Source: Ursus arctos
Taxonomy: Eukaryota > Chordata > Mammalia > Carnivora > Ursidae
DNA: 64,000 bases
Assembly (NCBI RefSeq): GCF_023065955.2
Contig: NW_026622963.1
Coordinates: 10,733,001-10,797,000, forward strand
Direction of reading: 5' to 3'
Part shown: in pieces, positions 1 to 11,129 of the stretch
Layout of the letters: the number at the start of each line of letters is the position of its first letter
How positions within the stretch are numbered: position 1 is the stretch's first letter
Program-made: the position numbers and the translations under genes
Notes under the pieces: model-generated
What the model saw: the letters and a program-made list of their open reading frames with translations, nothing else
Told to the model about the DNA's origin: nothing
The model's database searches: none

Positions 1-19
1 TGACTCGTGGAGATGGGCA

Positions 20-440
20 ATGACTGAGGGTACAATTTCTCTCCCGGATATTTTCACTTTAATAGGAGGCTTTAATGCCTGTGAACCCCAGTGGAATGAT
101 GTTTCCCTTTAATGGTGACACTTCAGGCGTGATGGCAGCTGTGGGGAGATGCCGGGGCGGGGACTCGCCGGCTCCTGTGTCGTGTGCGGCCTTGTTCTCT
201 GGCCTTCTCCCACCCCTCCCCCACGGCTCCCACTGCTCTGTTCACAGGCAGGTCAGCATCTCGTTAATTTGATTGAGGGATTTGTTCCGAGCTGCTTGCT
301 CATCAGCTCCGTGGAAGCCTGGCCTGGGAATTGGTGGGCATTCTGATGCAGGCCGACCAGGCTGACCTCTGCTCTTCTAGGAAGTGAGTCGTCATTGGGC
401 AGCGGATAATTAACAGGTGCACGGGGGTGTGATGAATCTG
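20..440. promoter_or_regulatory. Possible conserved noncoding island
   Basis: A stretch with locally AT-rich words in GC-rich surroundings. I see a TTAATTTGATT-like word near 263 and ATAATTAA at 406-413, both homeodomain-type cores. No repeat signature is recognised and no reading frame looks coding. The regulatory role is inferred from composition only. Confidence 0.25.
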
Positions 441-815
441 GAGGAGGAAACCTGGGGTGTGGTCCTAGGGAACAGTCTCCAGGGATGGGTCTTATCTGGT
501 CGTTAACACAGACCCTCCCCCCTCACCACCCCGGGCCTGCTTACACACCTGCCCGTCGAGTCTCCTTGTCCACCCAAAGTGCCCCTGTGCCCAGGGCGCC
601 CACCATGACATGGACGTGCTGTCAGGAGTAGTGGAGGGACAGCGAGGGACCGAGGGATCTAGGATCAGTGCTCTGGAGGAGCCGGCCTGGGCCCTGGGAT
701 GGGAGTGGTCAGGAACTCTTCTTCCAGAACTCAGCAGAGCTTGAGGGCAGAGGGGATTTGGAGAGACCCCTGGAGAGTGTGGAGCCTTGAGGGAGGGGCC
801 ACGTGATCTGAGGTT
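441..815. other. No gene seen
   Basis: GC-rich unique sequence. I see no splice-framed open frame and no recognisable repeat. Confidence 0.5.
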
Positions 816-935
816 GGAGCCCTGGGTTCTAGTCCAAGTTTTGAAGTTGGCTCCCTATGTGACCTTGGGTAAGTTTCTGTTCTCTCTGGGTCTCAGTTTT
901 CATATCTGTGCAATGGGAGTTTTGGTCTGGATGTC
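816..935 (+). repeat. MIR-like SINE relic
   Basis: The core of a sense MIR can be followed: a 'gtgaccttgggtaagt' word at about 858-873, then a 'ctctctgggtctcagtttt' word and 'catatctgtgcaatggg'. The 5' part is strongly diverged. Confidence 0.55.
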
Positions 936-1690
936 TTTTGTATCCCTATCCCCGATTCTAAGAGAGCTTGGGGAAGGGGCTGCACCTGGGGGTGGAGGTG
1001 GCTCGAGCATAAGGAGCTAGAGGGGGTGGGGGGCAGATGTATGCGCTGCCATCCATCGTGGCTGGCACGCTCATTAAGCACCTCTAAGATGGATACCCAC
1101 CCCCACCCCCCAGCTCACCTGGTACACGAGCCTCGGGATTTATTTCTTCCTGAATAGTGTCATCCATCATATTAGCTTTGCTGCCAGAGGGCGAGGCTGG
1201 CTCTTGCCTGGGCTTCCTGCGGGGTAGGGTGCCTTGGTTTCCTCCAAGCAGGGCTCCCCTCACCCCTACCAAGCTCCTGTACCTGAATGCCCTTTACCCA
1301 GGTGGCATGTGGGCAATTCTGCCCTCCAGTCTGCTCCAGCCTCCAGCTGGACTGCAGGTTCAGGGTGCTCTAAGAACTGCTGGGGTGATCAGGGCTGGCT
1401 TCTTGAAGGAAGTAGCAGTACTAATAGCTGGGCAGGCATTGGACGTGCGGAGAGAAGAGTCAGTGCTTTCAGCATGCGGTTGGGAGAGGCATGGGAGACC
1501 ACGGGCCAAAGTGGAGGAGGTCCCTCACCCACGCCTGTTCCTTATGGAGGGCACGTGGGCAGAGCTTGCTGACCAGCTGACTGATCCTGTCCCCAGTTAT
1601 TGTCATCTTCTGTTCTTTCAGGCTCAGGTGCCCTACATTGTTCTCAGGAAACATCAGGTGACCCTGACGTTGGCCTTCATTCACACAATA
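936..1690. other. GC-rich unique sequence, no supported gene
   Basis: An open frame of 252 codons covers 1157-1915, but it runs into a MIR relic, has proline/leucine-rich low-complexity composition and resembles no family I know. A 36-nt segment at 1622-1657 is framed by a good polypyrimidine acceptor and a weak donor (CAG/gtgacc). I treat both as chance. Confidence 0.5.
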
Positions 1691-1694
1691 CTCC

Positions 1695-1815
1695 CACATC
1701 TATCATTGCGAGAGGCATGTGGCCTGTGGCAGCTTCTGCCCCCAATCAGCCATGTGACCTTAGACAAGCCACTTCATCTTTTTGAGCCTGCATCCTCCTT
1801 AATCCTGAGCGGGAT
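1695..1815 (+). repeat. MIR SINE fragment
   Basis: Sense MIR core: 'ccatgtgaccttagacaag' at about 1750-1768, then 'ccacttcatctttttgagcctg'-type sequence. It ends where the MIR 3' half would begin. Confidence 0.65.
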
Positions 1816-1989
1816 CGTCCAGTTTCACTGCAGAGAGAGCATTTGGAATGGGCTCCAAAGAGTGAGTAGGAGTTCTGTGGGCAAAGACAGGTGGGGTGAC
1901 AATGATTCTAGATAGTAGATGCCTGGATAGGGGATGCCTGGAACCATGCTGACGGCCCCTGCAGCTTCTCAACCAGGGCGTAGTGATGA

Positions 1990-2235
1990 TGGACTCAGGC
2001 TCTGGAGCCAGGCTGTTTGACCTGTGGATCCTGGCTACACACTTACTAGCTGTGTGACCTTGGGCAAGGCACTCAAACTCTCTGTGTCTTGGTTTCCCCC
2101 AAGACAAGGGGGATACTGGTAGTACCCCCCTCATGGTGTTGTACTGAGGAAATGGGTGTATATTTAAAGTTCTGGAGTAACGCTGAGTACATAGTAACTG
2201 CTTAGGAAAAGTCCCCTGCTGTTGTTATTCTTACT
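1990..2235 (+). repeat. MIR SINE, nearly full length
   Basis: Follows the MIR consensus from 'ggactcaggctctggagcc' through 'agctgtgtgaccttgggca', the 'tctctgtgtcttggtttc' core and the 'acatagtaactgctta' 3' end to a terminal 'tgttgttatt'. It is one of the best preserved MIRs here. Confidence 0.85.
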
Positions 2236-2320
2236 AAGGCTCAGATGAAGGGACTTGCCCGTGGACACATAGCTTGTGAGGAAGGCTCAGGATCTAGGCC
2301 GGAGCCCATTAAATTCTGCG
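2236..2320 (-). repeat. MIR fragment, antisense
   Basis: Directly abuts the sense MIR before it. It reads 'aaggctcagatgaaggga', 'cttgcccgtggacacatag' and 'atctaggccggagccc', which is the reverse complement of the MIR core. Confidence 0.5.
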
Positions 2321-2484
2321 CCTCTTCTCTTTCCTCTCCTCTGGGCACTCTGGCGTCTGCCGGAGCTGCCCAGTGTGCAGCCGTGTGGAAGCCTCCCTCG
2401 AGGAGGCGTTGCACCAGGCTCTGCCCCGAGTGTGCTCTCTTCCAAGACCCTTGTGGGTAGGACTTGTCTGTCTCATTCCCCGAG

Positions 2485-2535
2485 GACCCCCAGGGCCTGG
2501 CATGTAGTAGGCGCTCAGCAATGACTTGCTACTTG
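2485..2535 (+). repeat. MIR/L2 3' end fragment
   Basis: A short 'gcctggcatgtagtaggcgc' and 'tcagcaatgacttgct' segment, typical of the 3' tail shared by MIR and L2. Confidence 0.45.
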
Positions 2536-2650
2536 GCCAGCCGGCTGGCTCACTCAGGGCAGGGCGGGCCCCCCAGCTGCTCGTGGGGTTCCCAGTGCTC
2601 ACTCCCCAGCTCCTCACACCTCCATCTTTCGTGGCTGATGGAGCGGGCCT

Positions 2651-2700
2651 CCACCCTGGCCCCCAGCGGCACCCCCCACCCTGGCCCCCAGCAGCACCCC
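2651..2700 (+). repeat. 25-bp tandem duplication
   Basis: Two adjacent 25-bp units (2651-2675 and 2676-2700) that begin 'ccaccctggcccccagc' and differ at one base (cggc against cagc). C-rich. Confidence 0.85.
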
Positions 2701-5390
2701 TTGGTCCTTGCAATACCTACCAGCTGCCCGCCTCGCCGCTCTTCTCCCTCGGAGCCCGAAGGCTTCTGGTTCCACTCTGCTCCCACCCGCAGACCCCGCA
2801 CGTCTTCGGCTTCTCTCTTGCATTCTCCTGTCCTCCCCGCTTGGTCGTTAAGATGAGAATAACTCCTGAACTTGATGTCTTTGCCTCTGCTTTTATGTCA
2901 AACTATAATTTGACTGTCTAAAGGTTCTTAGAGGCACGAGAAAGGAAAATCACCCCCATCTGTGCTCAGAGGAGATTCTATCTACAGAAGCAGTGGGGCC
3001 AACCCTGCCAACACTCTTTAGACTGGGGCTGCTTAGCCAGGACGCGGCGCAGAGCCGAGGCCAGGAAGCCTCCGCTCTGCCCGCCCTGCCCGCTCTGCCC
3101 ATGTGTGCAGGAATCTGTACCCACTCAGCCCTCAGCTCCTCCTTGGGGGATCAGGTCGTGCTCCTCCCGTTACAGAGGAGGGGGAGGGCCCTCATGCTCC
3201 TGTTCCTACCCCCCGCCCTGCCCCAGGACTCCCCGCAGCCCCCTCGCACTACCCTGTGGGCCCTGGGTAGAGGTGTGTTAGGGATGGACAGGACTGATGG
3301 AGGGGAGGAGGGAAGGAGCCCAGAGGGGAGAAGGGGGTTGCCCAAATCCTTTGTGGAGTTTGGGGAGGCTGGGGGGATGGGGGAAGGGAGGGGGCTAGTC
3401 AAGAGAGCCAAGGCAGCAGAGAGGCCAGGAGAGCTCTGCTCCCCCACCCTCCCTGCCCTTCCAGTCTGGCTGCCCAGCAATCCCACTCCCCACCAGAGAG
3501 GTCAGTAGTGGGCTGGGTGGCCTGCCAGTGCACTACGGAGGGGTCTTTCTCCATTCTTCCACCGTGCTCCATGCTCTCTCTCTCTCAAGCATCCACCCCT
3601 AAGGCTTCTTACACCTGCGTCTGTTTCCTGCTTACCTGCTGCCTTTCCTCCAGTCTCTGTCAAAGGTGAGGCCGTGTGTGGGGACCACTGTCCTCGGAGC
3701 ACCTTGTCACCCTTTGCAGTTTGGTTCCCCTGCTTGCCTTGTGACCTCAACTCTGATGGGCTGAATCAAAGTTAGGATTTTGCAGATCATTTGGCCTTTT
3801 CTCTTTGCTGTGCTGGGAACCATGTTCTCTGCGGCTTCCACCCAGCCTGGGTTCCCCCCTCAGACAACTGCTGGGAGTGTAGGTGAGCTGCTGTACCCGC
3901 TACCTAGAGGGTAGCTCCGGGAGGCCCTGTCTGCCACGACTGCCCCCCAGAGGGAGAGGGTGCAGAGACAGGCTGGGGCCGCCCTGGCTGGCCTGGTGGG
4001 GAAGCCAGTGAGGGGTGCTGCCCTGGCCTTCTCCCTGCTCAGAGGCTTAGGAGAGAATGTTCAACTCTGTACATGCCCATGGCAGCTTCTCTGGCTTGGT
4101 CTGAGCTGGAGGAGGGCCCTCTGTCCAGCCTCCTGTTTTGCCAGTAACAGCCTGAAAGTCCCACTTCTCTGTTCAGATCAGCCTATGGCGCTCTGGGCAC
4201 AGAGAGTGGTGCCCAGCATTTCTATCTGCCTGATATTTGGGGTCTGCCCACTGGGTATGGCCCAAGCCCCTCTCTGCCCCTCTTCCCTACCAGACTCTCT
4301 CCCCTTCCCTCTGAACCCTGATTCCCTCGAAAACCTCTTCCTCTCTGGGTACAGCTGAGGTCTTGTGAAGCCTCGTGTTCTGGGTAAGGCTTCGCTGGTC
4401 CTCACAGGGAGCAGGGCTTCAGCCCCCAGGGCAGGGCAGGGCTGGCTACACTGAGTTTCCCATATCTCCAACTGTAGAGCCTGCAGCCCCAATGGGCTGC
4501 TTCAGGGAGGCCAAGGTAGGAAGCCACTTGCTTACAGAACCACAGGGTCCGTGCGTCGTTCTGTTTCTCACTGGATGTGGTGGGCGAAGTGACTGACCAT
4601 GGTGTGGTCTGTTTCTGGGGCTTCCCTGGGAGCTTCTGGGGCCTAAGCTGAGGACCAAGGGAAGGCTTAGTCAGGGGCCTTCCTGGGCAAGAGCCCTTAG
4701 CAACTCTGTTGTGTCCTCAACCCAAGGGGGCTGGGAGGAGGGGGTCCTCAGGGCTGAAAACTGGATGACGGAAAACCCAGGACTGGCCAGGGCAGGTTCC
4801 CAGAGTTTCCCAGAACAGCCTCTCGGGCCAAGGTAGTGGGTGGGAGGAGGTTGGCTCCTTCGGGGCTCAGGCTTGGGTAGAGCCATGTGCCCAGGAGCCC
4901 AGCCGGGCTAGAATCCCCGAGGGGCAAGGAAGCAGACCTGCAAGAGGCATTTCTGGGGCTTTGTCCAGGCTATGCCCCTGGAATGCCAGTCCGGCCACCA
5001 TCTCCTTCTTTCAGAGCCACTTCGGGTGCCTCTTGCTTCTCTAGCCGCGGTTCGAGCTCCTCCTCCAGGCTCCCGTCCCCCTTCCATTAGCCACATGGGG
5101 TGATAGCCACCTGATTTCCCGTCCATGAGCTCTTCTGGGGGATGGGGGTGGTAGTGGGCAGGGACTGCTTATGGGGACAAGGGAGACTGCTGCCACCTGT
5201 AGACAGAACCCCCCCCCCCCCGTCACTCTTGCCAGGTTGCATAGATTAGTGGAGGCAGCTGCTCCCTCTGAGCCTCAGATTCCCCCTGTCCATTATGACT
5301 TCTTGGGGGCTGCAGGCTGGAGATCAGCCTAGGCAGGCCTCAGTCTTTGGACGCCACCCCCTCAGGCCTTACCTGAGCCTCTGTCTCTGC
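2701..5390. other. GC-rich unique sequence, no supported gene
   Basis: Holds short G-rich and C-rich runs, including a G-quadruplex-type run at 3362-3394 and a 12-base C run at 5210-5221. Short pyrimidine tracts followed by AG occur, but none pairs with a donor around an open frame that resembles a known protein. The many open frames are proline/serine/glycine-rich and overlap on both strands, as expected in GC-rich noncoding DNA. Confidence 0.5.
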
Positions 5391-5424
5391 TGCCTTGGGC
5401 TCCCCTGTCCATTTCCCAAATCCT

Positions 5425-5535
5425 TATTTATTTGGGCCTCAACCTGCCTCTTCAGGAAGTTCTCCCTGATGCCTCTAGTCCTCACTGATCTGTGTCTGAA
5501 AGTTCTGATGGTGTCCTCAGTTGCTTCCTTCTCCT
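5425..5535 (+). repeat. L2 LINE fragment, sense
   Basis: Matches the part of the L2 3' region that reads 'cttcaggaagttctccctga', followed by the usual pyrimidine-rich spacer. Short and diverged. Confidence 0.5.
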
Positions 5536-5929
5536 TGGCACACACACCGGGCTCTGTGCGGGGCTCCGGATGCACAGAGACTGCTCAGCATGGGCTGTGT
5601 GTGTGTGGGAGGGGGGCAATATCCAGCAGCAGGCCAGCGTGGTTGTGCTAGTGTGGGAGCCCAGAGGGAGTAACAACTCTTGTGCTGGGGCCCATGAGGC
5701 AAGATTTGAGCTGAACCTTGAAGAGGGAGCCCGGGGATGAGTGGTTCTTGGGGACAGAGGTCAGGCTAGGAAGGGCCTTGAATGCCAGGTAAGGAGTCTG
5801 GGTTCTGACCTCCCTCTGCAGCCAGAGAGTACTGGGAGAGAGGCCCCAGACTGGGTCGTGTGTTCCTGAGAGCAGACCCTTCCTATAATGCCTGGAACCC
5901 TTCCCCCACCCCGCCCCCTGCCTGGTGGT

Positions 5930-6205
5930 CTCCTACTTGCCCTACAGATCTCTGCTCCAAGGATACTTCCTCAGGGAAGTCCTCCCTGACCACTCTCTGT
6001 GTTCAGAGTCCCCGGGGCCTTTCCTTTAAAGCCCTTATCCTGGTGTGCACCCCCCTTTCCCGTGTGACTTGATTGCCCACCAGGCTTTATGTAAGGCCAC
6101 TGAAGGCAGGAATCAGAAGGATTGGTTGTCCCTGGGGTTCCCAGCTCCCAGCCCAATGCCTGGCACAGAGCAGGTGCTCAATAAATGTTGATTGAGTATG
6201 TGAAT
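5930..6205 (+). repeat. L2 LINE 3' end, sense
   Basis: Shows the L2 3'-UTR order: 'gaagtcctccctgaccact' at about 5978-5996, a central pyrimidine-rich spacer, 'ccactgaaggcaggaatca' at about 6098-6116, 'atgcctggcacagagcag' and the terminal 'gtgctcaataaatgttgatt' at about 6173-6192. Confidence 0.85.
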
Positions 6206-6354
6206 GCCTGCAGGGGCACAGAGCCCACGAGCTCCAGGCTAGAGGGGCTGCGACGCTGGGGGAGAGTGGGGCTGACGGGGGGCGGGGGGTAGGCGCAGGC
6301 CTCCAGTGAGGTGGGAGCGATGCCTGGGTCCCAGCTGGAACTCTGCTCCCTTTG

Positions 6355-6995
6355 CGTATCATTAGGTGACTGTTTAAAGAGCCGTTTGCTGGAAAAAAGC
6401 CATCTCTGGCAGCACCTCAGTGGGCGGGCCAGGCCTTGCTTGCTCCCTTTGGAAATGCTTGGAGAACAGGTGGACTGAGCCAACTTGTCACCCCCAGGCT
6501 GGCTGGTGACTCTGAGGAGTGGGGGCCGCCATGTGGGCGGGGACTGCAGAAGGCAGGGCGATTGGCGGATCCAGCCCTGACCTCAACAAAATTATTTTTA
6601 AAACCTGCAAGAGAAAGGGGATATTTTTAACCTTAGTTCCATCAAGACATCCCCAGGGAAAAAGAAGGGGAAAGAGGCAGGTGGAGAGTTGGAAGAGGGG
6701 CAGGCGCAGGGGCAGGGGCTTCCATGGGAGGGAGAGCCCTGAGGACACGCTTTTTTGTCCCTAGCCCTTTTAAATTTTTTAAAAGCTCCAAACAGCAAGA
6801 GGGACAGTGAAGTTCATTATATCGAGTTATCTCCTCCAGTTCAGGCAAAGATCAATCTTCCCAGTCTTGCAGCTTCAAGGGAGGGGGGAGGGGAAGAGAA
6901 AGAAAACGGGAGGCAAAGGAAAAAACACTCCCTGGACCAATTTCCGCTGGCTAACACGATTACTTGGCTGCTCGGCAGCAGCGCCAGCTGTTGGC
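6355..6995. promoter_or_regulatory. Candidate conserved noncoding/enhancer region
   Basis: Several AT-rich islands in GC-rich DNA: 6361-6400, 6585-6640 (with 'aaattatttttaaaacc') and 6765-6870 (with 'ttttaaattttttaaaag'). A CAGCTG E-box lies at 6985-6990 beside a GC-rich segment. I recognise no transposon here and no frame resembles a protein. Regulatory function is inferred from composition and motif content. Confidence 0.35.
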
Positions 6996-7329
6996 AGGCA
7001 TCCTGGCCTCCTGCCAGTCGCGCTCAGTGGCTGGCTGCCCCCGAGACTCTCTTCTGAACGGGACAGGTTGGCAGGTATGAGGGCCCCAGGCCCCCACGGG
7101 GCAGGAGCTGCTGGACCTGGCTTCCCGGGGAGAGCTGAGGCCCCACTGCTGTCCCGTGCGTACCCGCGGCGCCCACTGGCCTTGGCCTTGCGCCGGCCAC
7201 CCTGCCTTCACTGGGAGGGTCCCGTCCTGCGGGGTGTGCCCTCCAGCACTTCCCCATTCATTCAGACAAGAGGCAGTTTGTGTAGGGGAATAAGAGCACA
7301 GGCTTTGGAGCCCATAGCGCTGGCTGTGC

Positions 7330-8560
7330 GTGTTGACCCATTCATTCAACAAATATTTACTGAGCATCTACTATGTGCCAAGTACTGCACACAGTGTAGA
7401 GGCGGCTATAGGGCCAGACGAGAGGGACACAGTCCCTCCCTGGCCTTACAGACCTTATGTTACGGTGAGAAGACATCGAAGCGACAAGGACTCAAATAAA
7501 GAAGCAAGATAATGTCAGGTGGGCATAAATACAATGAAAAATGGGAAAGATTGGGGTGCATGGGGGCATTTGTCCTAAGGTGACCGAGGAAGATAAAGAA
7601 GGTCCCATTCAAACCCGAATGACAGGAAAGTCTGGGGGAAGCGCCTTCTGGGCAGAAGGAGCAGCAAGGACAGGCCCTGAGGCTGGCCGGTGTGGGACGT
7701 GGGGGGCTGTGGCAGAAGGCGAGCTCTGAGTGGTGGACCGGCTGTGGGGAGTCTCGCTGTCTCTGCCGTGGAAACCCCTTGCTTATGGCAGGGTAGTGAC
7801 AGGCTCCAGTCTGTGGCATTATCCGGCTGCTGTGACAGTGGTGCCAGGGCGGGAGGAGCAGCGTTGCAAGCGAGGGCTGGAGAGGGTGGGGGAAGACGAG
7901 CTGGGGCAGCGGGCGGGTGCTGGCTGTGTCCGGGGCTTGTGCAGGGTTTGCCGCTGCCTTGGGCGTGGGGTGAGAGAGAAAGAGCAGTCAAGGCGGAGAG
8001 AGACATAATTTGGGGGATGAGAATGAAGAATTCTGTTTTGGACAAGTCTGTTGGATGAGCAAGTGGAGATGACATGGAGGCCTCTGGACGTGGCAGCTGG
8101 CACTCGGAGAGACCTGGGGCTGGAGAGAGATCAGGGGCATGGCTGGGACTGAAAGCCAGATGGCCCGTGGAGACCGGCCAAGGGACGTGTAGACAGGAGA
8201 GAGGAGGGAGCCCTGGTGAGCCCTGGGGCCTCAGATGTTTGGAGGGGAGGAAGGCGTGGGAGGACCACCAGGAGAGGCCGAGTCCTGGGGGCCCAGAGAT
8301 AAAGTGTTTCCCAAAAGAGGAAGCAGTCAGCCGTGTGAGAGGATGACCACCGGGCCTGGCAAACTGAGGTTTCTGGGAAGCTTGATAAGAGCGGTTTTGT
8401 GGAGTGGTCGGGATGGAAGCCCAGTGGAGAGGGAGTGGGGGAAAACGGGAGGGGGGCGTGGAGGCTGGGGCGCTTCGTAGAGGCAGCTCCCCAGATTCGC
8501 TAGAAAACGGAGCAGAGAAATGAAGGGTATGTGGGATCAAGGACCCTCCCTCTCTCTTTC
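7330..8560 (-). repeat. L2 LINE, antisense, with reverse-transcriptase relic
   Basis: Starts with the reversed L2 tail ('cattcattcaacaaatattt' at about 7341-7360, then 'actatgtgcca'). It continues with the reversed 3' UTR and the RT C-terminal region ('gcagaaggagcagcaagga'; 'ttctgttttggacaagtct' at about 8030-8048). It ends with reversed RT core sequence ('gataagagcggttttgtgga' at about 8384-8403; 'acggagcagagaaatgaagg' at about 8506-8525). Many indels break the frame. The 347-codon minus-strand open frame at 7575-8618 is a frame-mixed reading of this fossil. Confidence 0.8.
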
Positions 8561-8599
8561 CCTCCCTTCCTTCTCCCCCACCTCCCTCCCTTCCTTCAC

Positions 8600-8760
8600 A
8601 ATATTGAGGCATGTCCATTTGCTCCTTGCTAGCTTTGTGACCTTGGGCAGGTGGCCTAAACTCTCAGCTCTACATCTGCGAAACGGAGATGCTGCCGGAC
8701 CTGATGCTTGTAAATGTGAGTTGTTCTTAGTAAGCACAAAGTAAGCGTTCACCTGGGGGA
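8600..8760 (+). repeat. MIR SINE, sense
   Basis: Reads 'ctagctttgtgaccttgggc', then 'gcctaaactctcagctctac' and 'tctgcgaaacggagatgctg', ending 'cacaaagtaagcgttca'. Core and 3' end are both present. Confidence 0.75.
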
Positions 8761-9064
8761 AAGGGCAGCCAGGCATCAGGGTAGACATTTTTGGAGGACA
8801 ATTTGATAGGGAGTACCAGAATTTAAAATCTGTATACCCTTTGAGCTACCCTTAAGAAATACTTGCACGTGTGCACCAAGAGGCGGCGGGAGGAGGGTGT
8901 CTTTTTCTAGCGGTGTTGGAAATAAAACCCGGGAGCCCCTAAATGCCCGTCCTGGGGGGGGGTCTGGTTAAACAGGTGAAGAGGTGCCCCCACGTGGAGC
9001 TCCTCAGTGAGCACTGCGGGGAACTCAGCGTGGGCTCCGTCAGGAGCTCAGCCACCGCCCAGCT

Positions 9065-9215
9065 GGGGGTTCTTGGTCACGTTACCAACGTCACTCTGCG
9101 CTTTGGTCTGCTTGTTTATGGAGCTAACAGTAGGGGTTGTCACAAAAATTAAGTGGATTAGTACATAAAGGGTTGCACGGGGCACCGGCACCTAGTAGGC
9201 ACTCAGGGAGTGCAA
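9065..9215 (+). repeat. MIR SINE, diverged, sense
   Basis: The 3' half is recognisable: 'gttgtcacaaaaattaagtg', then a 'ggcacctagtaggcactcag' tail at about 9188-9207. Confidence 0.5.
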
Positions 9216-9710
9216 GTAGTGACTCAGCTTCCTGCATGGACAGAGGAAGTCTCCTAAATCCGTTGTTAGGTAAGGAACACAGTTACACACCGCGCAGAGG
9301 CGCTCTGCCCCGGTGTGTCACCCCCTGTGGTACACCTCCCTGCGCGTGTGCGCCAGTGTGTGGTGAAAGTGTCACACCAAAGGATGGCAGTAGGACCTCC
9401 GCAGAGGCGACTGTGTTTACTCGACCGGTGCCTGCAGCTGAAGCTCTTACCAAGAGAAAGCTTCGAGTATTGTTTGTATAAGGATAAGACTGCAGCAGGT
9501 GCAAGTGGACAGTTGGGTCTTTACCTCCTGCAGGCAGTCTTCCATGACTGTACAGGCCTGTAGCTCGCTCCTTATCAGCTCTCCTTAGTGGGTAGAAGCC
9601 ACATTTCCTGCTGCAGCTGCTTTGTGTCAGGGTGTATGCCTGTGTGCGGTCTCCTCAGTTAGCCTACAGACCCCTTGAGGGTGTGTGCTTTGCAGTCTGG
9701 ACACGTCTAG
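9216..9710. other. No gene seen
   Basis: Unique sequence of mixed composition. I recognise no repeat family and no splice-framed coding segment. Confidence 0.4.
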
Positions 9711-9712
9711 AC

Positions 9713-9895
9713 CAGCGGTTCTGAGTGTGATCCCCAGATGGCAGCTTCGGCATCACCTGGGAGCTTGTTGGAAATGCACATTCTCAGGTCCCACCCCGCA
9801 CCTGCTGAAGTGGAAATTCTGGGGGCTGGGGGCCCAGTACCCAGCACTTGTGTTTTCATAAGCCCTCCAGGTGATTCCGAGGTACCTGCTGGCAC
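9713..9895 (+). mobile_element. MER5A-type hAT-Charlie DNA transposon
   Basis: Begins with the terminal 'cagcggttctga', runs through 'catcacctgggagcttgtt', 'gaaatgcacattctcaggtc' and 'aagccctccaggtgattccg', which is the MER5A consensus in order. The 3' terminal inverted repeat has decayed. This is a nonautonomous element with no coding capacity. Confidence 0.9.
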
Positions 9896-9899
9896 TGTT

Positions 9900-11125
9900 G
9901 GGGGAAATCAGAGCACAGTGAGACTGGCCTGGGCTCAAGGGTCAGACCACTGAGGTCAAGGCAAGGGCCCAGAGGGGAGGATTTGAGGTTCAGTGCTGTG
10001 GGCACGTGTGGGTAGGTGCAGGCAGGTGCTCTGTCTGGAGTGCAGGCCTCCTCGGGCTCCCTCTGCTCCAGGGCTTCGGGCAGAGCCTGGGCTGGGGTTG
10101 ATTGCAGGATGGGTCCTACGGGCAGGGAGTTTGCAGGCCCCCGTTCTACTATTGTCTCGTCCCTTCCCTACTGTCTCTCTGTAGGCGTCGTGCTCAAGAG
10201 CCCCTGAGCATGTTGGGCCCGTGAGGTAAGCAGCCGCTGCCCGGATTGATGGACAAGGCGGCGGCCGAGGCTGTGTGCAGGGCAGGTTCCAGGCCCACCG
10301 TCTTCCCCCTCCTCGGCCTCTCTCTGCCAACCCCTTTCCTCTCCCATCTTCTGGAGCTGCCTTTGCCCTCCTCCAACCACGTTCCTGGGGCTGTTGAGTC
10401 ACAGGGTGAAGATGGGGGTGCGGAGGTTTGAGAATGAGCTCTCAGGAGGAAAGGAGCAGGGTGGCTCCTCTGGTGGGATTAGGGTTCCCAGTACTGGGGA
10501 GCTTCTGGGGAGCAGCTGTTGGGATCCTAGGGGTGCTTGCTCAAGCACCAGCAGGAATGAGGCTCAGGAACCCTGGAGGCACCTCATTAAGCAGGGTGCA
10601 GAGCGGTTGGCCCCTCAGGTGAGGTGGGCCTTCCTGTGGGGGGGGGGGCAGGCCAGGGCATCAGTTGAGGCTGTGGGTGCTCTGGGATGTCAGGCACTGG
10701 CCTTGGAGGCCTGGTTGCGCTCTGTGATGAGTCAGCACTTTGGGGGGATATGCCTCCTATGCCTGGAGAATGTGGTTTGATGAGGGGCTGTAAGGGCAGG
10801 CCCCAGAAGTCTCAGGGGGCAAACAAGGGCATCCTCTGCCCAACTTCTCCTCCCCCCTGACTTCTGTGTCTCCTCGGACTTCAATTCCAAGGAGGCTTTG
10901 CTGAGTGATTGATTTCTGGGAGGTCTTCTAGCTTCTAGCTTGGTGTCAGGGGGCCGAAGTGTGTCTGCTGAGTCAGCCTTGCCTCCACAGAGGGAGCAGA
11001 GGGGTGTGAAGTGGGGGAGCTGGCACTGTTCCCTCCGAGCCTGCCACGGCGGCGGCAGCCGGTGGGAAGCAGCGGAGGCTTCACGGTGGGGCTGCCTCGT
11101 CCTCCCCTTCATCTGGCCGAGCCGC
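9900..11125. other. GC-rich unique sequence with one candidate microexon
   Basis: No repeat recognised across most of this stretch. A well-formed splice pair encloses 41 nt at 10185-10225 (separate entry). A G run lies near 10638-10648. No open frame here resembles a known protein. Confidence 0.4.
10185..10225 (+). other. Candidate 41-nt microexon
   Basis: A pyrimidine-rich acceptor ending 'ctactgtctctctgtag' (10168-10184) is followed by 41 nt and a near-perfect donor, GAG/gtaagc, at 10226. One frame of the 41 nt is open through it; the other two contain TGA. The length is not a multiple of three, so a cassette use would shift frame. No neighbouring exon is seen in the window. It could be an untranslated or lncRNA exon, or a chance splice pair. 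Confidence 0.22.
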
Positions 11126-11129
11126 AGGG

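Noticed and set aside
1157..1915. 252-codon plus-strand open frame, with a splice-framed 36-nt segment at 1622-1657 inside
   Set aside because: It ends in a MIR, has low-complexity composition and no recognisable family. The 36-nt donor (CAG/gtgacc) is weak. Best read as chance in GC-rich DNA.
7575..8618. 347-codon minus-strand open frame as a gene
   Set aside because: Lies on an antisense L2 and mixes its frames; a transposon fossil, not a host gene.
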